Program-made: the position numbers and the translations under genes
Shown: piece after piece, positions 14,438-18,248 of the stretch
How positions within the stretch are numbered: position 1 is the first letter of the stretch
Layout of the letters: every line of letters begins with the position of its first letter
NCBI GenBank assembly: GCA_937926875.1
Contig: CALBAX010000070.1
Coordinates: 1-18,248, forward strand
Source: an uncultured Desulfovibrio sp.
Lineage (GTDB): Bacteria > Desulfobacterota > Desulfovibrionia > Desulfovibrionales > Desulfovibrionaceae
Length of the DNA: 18,248 bases
Reading direction: 5' to 3'
The notes under the pieces: model-generated
Seen by the model: the letters and a program-made list of their open reading frames with translations, nothing else
Told to the model about the DNA's origin: nothing
The model's database searches: none

Positions 14438-15229
14438 TTAGTAATGATGCGAAAGACGCAGGCTTCCGCTGTAAAAAACCTCCTGCCGGCCATTGCGCGA
14501 CAGGCACAGTCCTCCATCATGGCACAGCCCTGTCAGAATGCCCTCGACGACCTCATCGCCATCGTCGAGACAAACGCAGGACCCGCGCCAGAGCAGGAAG
14601 CTCTCGGCGAGATCCTTCCAGTTTTTCTTTAGAGAACCGCCAGTACTATACTCGCAAAACAGGCAGTTTACAAGTTGATACCATAGGCTCTCGGCGGTAA
14701 GAAATATTTTTTGTGATTTTTCCAGGCCCGGAACAAGAGCCTTCGCGGGCATGGCAGCCCCGGCGCGCAAGGTCTCTTCCGGCGGTGCCCAGGCGACATT
14801 GATGCCGATACCGGCCAGCAGGACACCCGCCCTTTCTTCCAGCAGGATCCCAGCCACCTTGGCGGGAGTGTCCCCATCCAGCACGGCGAGGTCGTTGGGC
14901 CATTTGAGGCGCACCTCGAAGCCCAGCTTTCCCAGAGCGGCCGCCAGCATGGCCCCGGTCACAGTAGAGGCAGCGGAACTGGCGAACGGCTCCTGCATGG
15001 GGAGCCGCAGCGCCGCATAGATGTTGCCGGCGGGCGAGACCCAGCTCCGGCGCAGCTGTCCCCTGCCCTGCCGCTGGCTGCAGACCAGCACGCTCTGCCA
15101 GGGGGCCAGCAGCCCGCGCCGGGCCAGGGTATGCCCCACATCCAGCGCGGACGAAACCTCACCGAAGCGCCAGACTTCAGGCCGCCCGGCCCTTTGCTCC
15201 GGCGCTCCGTTATGGCATGATGTCGTCAT
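14438..15229 (-). CDS. birA: Biotin-[acetyl-CoA/pyruvate carboxylase] ligase, no DNA-binding domain
   Basis: The 263-residue class I biotin protein ligase carries SQRQGRGQLRRSWVSPAGNI (the Gly-Arg-Gly biotinyl-AMP loop), LKWPNDLAV and KVAGILLEE, and a glycine-rich strand GVLLAGIGINVAW. It lacks the N-terminal helix-turn-helix of E. coli BirA, so it should only transfer biotin, not repress transcription. It directly precedes pyc, whose carrier lysine is the obvious substrate. The start at 15229 follows AAGGTAGG. This start codon overlaps that of the divergent cca by two bases, leaving no room for a separate promoter region, so promoters must lie in the neighbour's coding sequence. An AT-rich patch (14690-14720) falls in the less conserved region between catalytic and C-terminal domains. 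Confidence 0.88.
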   Translation of the reverse strand: MTTSCHNGAPEQRAGRPEVWRFGEVSSALDVGHTLARRGLLAPWQSVLVCSQRQGRGQLRRSWVSPAGNIYAALRLPMQEPFASSAASTVTGAMLAAALGKLGFEVRLKWPNDLAVLDGDTPAKVAGILLEERAGVLLAGIGINVAWAPPEETLRAGAAMPAKALVPGLEKSQKIFLTAESLWYQLVNCLFCEYSTGGSLKKNWKDLAESFLLWRGSCVCLDDGDEVVEGILTGLCHDGGLCLSRNGRQEVFYSGSLRLSHHY

Positions 15230-16334
15230 GAAGACCTACCTTGTTGGCGGTGCCGTCCGTGACATCCTGGGGGGACAGGCACCGGTTGAACTGGATTATG
15301 CCGTGGACGGAGACGACGTTGCCTTTCTGGCGGCCCATCCCGATGCCGTCCGCGTGGGGAAAAGCATCCGGGTCTGCCTGTGGCACGGCTGTGAATTCAT
15401 GCCGCTCCGGGGTGGGGACCTGCCTGCGGATCTGGCCGCCCGTGACCTGAGCATCAATGCGCTGGCCCTGGATGCCGACGGGCACCTGCATGCCCATGCC
15501 AGAGCGCTGGAAGATCTGGAGCACAGGCTCCTGCGTCCGGCCTCGCCCGGCGCTTTCCGCAAGGATCCCCTGCGCCTTTTCCGGCTGGCCCGCTTCGCCT
15601 GCCATCACCCGGACTGGCAGCTGCACCCAGATTGCATCCACCTCGCAGCGGCGATCCCGGAAAGCGCCCTTGCATCCATCCCGGCGGAACGGGTCGGCAG
15701 AGAGCTGCTCAAAGCTCTGGCCCTCCCCTGCCCCGGCCGCTTTCTGGAAGTCCTGGAGCAGCTCCATCTCTGGCGGCCGTGGTTCACGGAACTGGAAGCC
15801 ATCGCCCGCATCCCCGCCGGGCCTGTGCGCTGGCACAGCGGGTCTGTGCTTCAGCATACCGTCCGGGTCATGAATGCCGTGGCCGGCAACAGCCTGGCCG
15901 TCTGGATGGCCTTCTGCCACGATCTGGGGAAATTGCTGACGCCTGAGGAAGAACTGCCCCACCATTACGGACATGAGCAGCGGGGGCTGGCGCTGGTCCA
16001 CCTGCTGGCCCGGCGTCTGCACCTGCCCGTCCGGCAGGAAAAAGCAGGGCTGCTGGCCTGCAAACTGCATATGAAGGCCGGACTGTATGACCGTCTGCGT
16101 CCCGGCACACGCCGGGACGTGCTCTGGGCAGTGGCCACGCGCGGCCTGACGAAGGAATTCTGGAGCGTGGTGGACGCCGACAGCAAACAGGGCATCAGCA
16201 GCCGGGCTCTGGCGGATGCGGCCCTGCTCCGCACCATAGGGCTGCCGCCCCAATGGCAGAACAAGGGAGAGGAATCCGCCCGCAGATTGCGGGAGCTGCA
16301 TTGCCAGGCCCTGGTCGGCAGCAGGACTGTCTAG
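15228..16334 (+). CDS. cca: tRNA nucleotidyltransferase with HD domain (CCA-adding, E. coli-like)
   Basis: The 368-residue protein starts MKTYLVGGAVRD, the nucleotide-binding GG-x-V-R-D motif of class II nucleotidyltransferases, as in E. coli Cca. RDLSINALALD (72-82) and the RKDPLRLFRLARFA block (111-124) are the neck and RNA-binding motifs. A C-terminal HD phosphohydrolase domain is present (His210 in VLQHT; HDLGKLLTPEEELP from 231; HHYGHE). The reaction is addition or repair of the 3' CCA end of tRNA. The second carboxylate motif reads PVELDYAVDG, with Glu21 where E. coli has Asp21; Asp23 is retained. No strong ribosome binding site precedes the ATG. Its ATG overlaps the birA ATG and its TAG overlaps the ybeY TAG. 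A poly(A) polymerase role is possible from the family alone but less likely given the E. coli-like layout. Confidence 0.85.
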   Translation: MKTYLVGGAVRDILGGQAPVELDYAVDGDDVAFLAAHPDAVRVGKSIRVCLWHGCEFMPLRGGDLPADLAARDLSINALALDADGHLHAHARALEDLEHRLLRPASPGAFRKDPLRLFRLARFACHHPDWQLHPDCIHLAAAIPESALASIPAERVGRELLKALALPCPGRFLEVLEQLHLWRPWFTELEAIARIPAGPVRWHSGSVLQHTVRVMNAVAGNSLAVWMAFCHDLGKLLTPEEELPHHYGHEQRGLALVHLLARRLHLPVRQEKAGLLACKLHMKAGLYDRLRPGTRRDVLWAVATRGLTKEFWSVVDADSKQGISSRALADAALLRTIGLPPQWQNKGEESARRLRELHCQALVGSRTV

Positions 16335-16739
16335 CCCCAGACCGCCGCCTCGGCCCTGCTCCGGCACCAGTCGCAAAGGGCATCCATCTCTTCGCCGTGA
16401 TCATATCCGGCCAGATGCCCCACGGAATGCGCCAGCAGACGCAGCAGGTGCTCTGCCGGGTCCTGGCCGTAAAGCAGACATTCCCTATTCAGCGTATCCA
16501 GGGAAAGGAGCATCACCCCCGGCAGGCTCGCATCACCGGGAAACGACAGCACATTGGTCGGGCCTGTGCAGCCCATGTAACGCTGATTGGCCCGGGCGAT
16601 GCTCCACAGGGCCCAGCGGACAACCGGCCTCCCGCGCTGCGGAGGTCAGGACATCCAGGACCCTGGCGATCTGGCGCGGGGGCACAGGCAGCAGCCAGGC
16701 CCCCGCCGGACAATGATCGATGACCCGGACAGCCGTCAT
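16331..16739 (-). pseudogene. ybeY: ybeY endoribonuclease/rRNA maturation factor, frameshifted
   Basis: Two overlapping frames together resemble YbeY, the zinc-dependent single-strand endoribonuclease for rRNA maturation. The first frame (16739 leftward) reads MTAVRVIDHC and continues to about GCPLGPVE at 16602. The second frame reads IARANQRYMGCTGPTNVLSF, then LLAHSVGHLAGYDH, whose three His match the H-x3-H-x5-H metal site. Continuing from one to the other requires a one-base shift near 16601. Compared with E. coli YbeY, about seven residues of the strand before the helix also seem absent. A small deletion of about 20 bases would explain both. The ATG overlaps the upstream 7TM-HD stop (ATGA), and the stop overlaps the cca stop. 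It could be a real lesion or an assembly error. Confidence 0.75.
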
Positions 16740-18248
16740 TCCCGCCCCGCCTGTTCTGTACGGGCCAGCTGTTCGGCTTCCAGCTTCTCCGCGGCTTCGA
16801 CGGCAGCAGCGTCATGAACACGGCCGTGATGATGGCCGCTGTGGCTGTTCTCCGTTTTTTCTTCCGCCTCTTTGACAGTCGGGACGTTCTCGTGTCCTTT
16901 GGCTTCGGCCTTGTTCTCGGCCGGACGGGCATCCGCGTTTTTGGCTTCCAGGGCCTTGCCCTCCTGCTTGCCTTCGTTCTTGGCCGGCGGGTAAGCGATG
17001 CGCTGGTGGAAGATGCCCGTCAGGATGCGCTGGAAGTTCTCGCTCAAGTAATGCAGATCCTTGAAGGTCAGTTCGGATTCGTCGAGCTGGCCTTCGGAGA
17101 AGATCCCCTTGATGATGGTATCGATGTGCGTCCTGATGCGGGCAGGCGTGGGATCCGTCAGCGTCCGGCTGGAGGCCTCCACGGAATCCGCCAGCATGAG
17201 GATGGCGGCTTCCTTGGTCTGGGGCCGGGGACCGGGATAGCTGAAATCCGATTCGCGCGGCCGCTCGCCCATATTGATGGCCTTCTGATAGAAGTAGCGG
17301 ATGACGCGGGTCCCGTGATGCTGGCGGATGATGTCGATGATCTCCTGTCCCAGTTTGTAGCGCTCGGCCAGCTCCGTGCCTTTCTTGACATGGGACGTGA
17401 TGATGAGCGCGCTCATGGACGGGGCCAGCTTGTCATGCTTGTTGGGGCCCCCGAACTGGTTCTCGATGAAGTATTCGGGATAGCTCAGCTTGCCAGCGTC
17501 ATGATACAGGGCCGCCACCTTGCACAGCAGGCTGTTGGCCCCGATGGCCTTGGCCCCGGCCTCCACCATGTTGGCCACCACCAGGGAATGATGGTAGGTG
17601 CCGGGGATGGTCACCATCAGCTCCTGCATCAGCGGATGCTCAAGGCTCATGAGCTCCATGAGGCGGAAACGCGTACTGTAACCAAAGGCCAGCTCCAGCA
17701 CGGGGCTGACGGCAAACAGCAGGATCAGGGACAGAAGGCTGTTGATGGCCACGGCCCCCAGCTGCACAGGGAACTCATTGGGCGAGATCTGCGCCAGCAG
17801 GGCCATGCCCAGCCAGATGAGTGCTTGCCCCACTGTCAGGGGGATGATGCTCCAGACCACATCCTGCCGGGTCTGGGCATTGGTCACCAGCCAGGTGGCC
17901 AGCATACCGCCCAGAAAATGATACAGGAAGAAGGTATAGTCCGCCTGGAACATGAGCATGGCAAAGAAGCACAACAGCAGGCTCATGGTGCAGTAGCGGC
18001 GGGCGGCAAAGACCATGGCCACCAGCCCCACGCCTCCGGCGATGGGGAAGGCAACGGCATAATTGGCCATCAGCGTCAGGCTGTCAAAACGGGTGGCAAG
18101 GCAGAACGCCCCCTTGGCCCCCACGCTGAACAAAAACAGTACCAGCGAGATGAGCAGCATGTCCTTGCAGCGCAACGGCGTGCCCGGCTTGCCGCTGGGC
18201 GCCACGAATAAGCCGATGGACAGGATCAGGGAGAACAGGAACGCCCCC
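16736..18248 (-). CDS. 7TM-HD domain phosphohydrolase (PgpH/YqfF family), 3' part
   Basis: The frame is open to the right edge, so the N-terminal part, including the extracellular 7TMR-HDED region, lies outside; a GTG at 18205 is only internal. The visible 504 residues start with about six membrane segments. A cytoplasmic HD hydrolase domain follows, with TYHHSLVVANMVEAG, ALYHDAGK, ITSHVKKG, IRQHHGT and LADSVEASSR. In Gram-positives PgpH is a cyclic-di-AMP phosphodiesterase; the role in Deltaproteobacteria is unproven. The last roughly 85 residues are a low-complexity Ala/Glu/Lys tail with a His cluster (HSGHHHGRVH), absent from typical members. Its stop overlaps the ybeY start (ATGA), the normal neighbour in the phoH-pgpH-ybeY order. 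Confidence 0.88.
   Translation of the reverse strand, partial: GAFLFSLILSIGLFVAPSGKPGTPLRCKDMLLISLVLFLFSVGAKGAFCLATRFDSLTLMANYAVAFPIAGGVGLVAMVFAARRYCTMSLLLCFFAMLMFQADYTFFLYHFLGGMLATWLVTNAQTRQDVVWSIIPLTVGQALIWLGMALLAQISPNEFPVQLGAVAINSLLSLILLFAVSPVLELAFGYSTRFRLMELMSLEHPLMQELMVTIPGTYHHSLVVANMVEAGAKAIGANSLLCKVAALYHDAGKLSYPEYFIENQFGGPNKHDKLAPSMSALIITSHVKKGTELAERYKLGQEIIDIIRQHHGTRVIRYFYQKAINMGERPRESDFSYPGPRPQTKEAAILMLADSVEASSRTLTDPTPARIRTHIDTIIKGIFSEGQLDESELTFKDLHYLSENFQRILTGIFHQRIAYPPAKNEGKQEGKALEAKNADARPAENKAEAKGHENVPTVKEAEEKTENSHSGHHHGRVHDAAAVEAAEKLEAEQLARTEQAGRE

Overview
The window looks like a stretch of chromosome from a sulfate-reducing Desulfovibrionaceae (Desulfovibrio-type) bacterium. 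The clues are the GC-rich codon use, the leftward order biotin ligase - pyruvate carboxylase - long PEP-synthase-like protein (an arrangement I recall from Desulfovibrio vulgaris), and a strictly anaerobic radical-type reductase pair. The species assignment is inference; no rRNA or marker search was possible.

Layout. At the left edge (1-111) is the 3' end of a rightward gene, followed by a terminator. A leftward DUF533/TerB-like gene (404-1096) has its own terminator and a promoter-like leader. Next is a small rightward four-cysteine protein (1469-1657), which converges on a leftward operon across a shared 17-bp terminator stem.

The leftward operon from 6587 to 1806 encodes a periplasmic binding protein, a membrane permease and an ATPase (NitT/TauT-type ABC importer). 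It continues directly into an ATP-dependent [4Fe-4S] activase and a double-cubane-cluster reductase (DCCP; YjiL/YjiM-type). The ATPase and activase reading frames overlap, so transporter and reductase are coupled. The operon is preceded by a leader of more than 150 nt with a long closing stem, an intrinsic terminator and two mutually exclusive hairpins next to the ribosome binding site. I regard this dedicated 'import a small molecule and reduce it with a double-cubane enzyme' unit, with an apparent attenuator, as the best candidate for an undescribed system. The substrate is unknown.

The second leftward operon (15229 to 7065) is birA - pyc - ppsA-like. Biotin ligase would charge the carboxyl carrier of pyruvate carboxylase (oxaloacetate supply), and the PEP-synthase-like enzyme would make PEP from pyruvate; together they form an anaplerotic/gluconeogenic module. 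Pyruvate carboxylase carries a C-terminal zinc-ribbon-like tail, and the PEP-synthase homologue carries a helical insertion of about 190 residues.

The right end holds cca (rightward, 15228-16334), whose start and stop codons each share a palindromic tetranucleotide with the opposing neighbour. It is followed by a frameshifted ybeY and the 3' part of a 7TM-HD (PgpH/YqfF-type) gene that runs off the window. That order, 7TM-HD then ybeY, is the usual phoH-pgpH-ybeY arrangement. No tRNA, rRNA, CRISPR array, transposase or prophage gene was seen.
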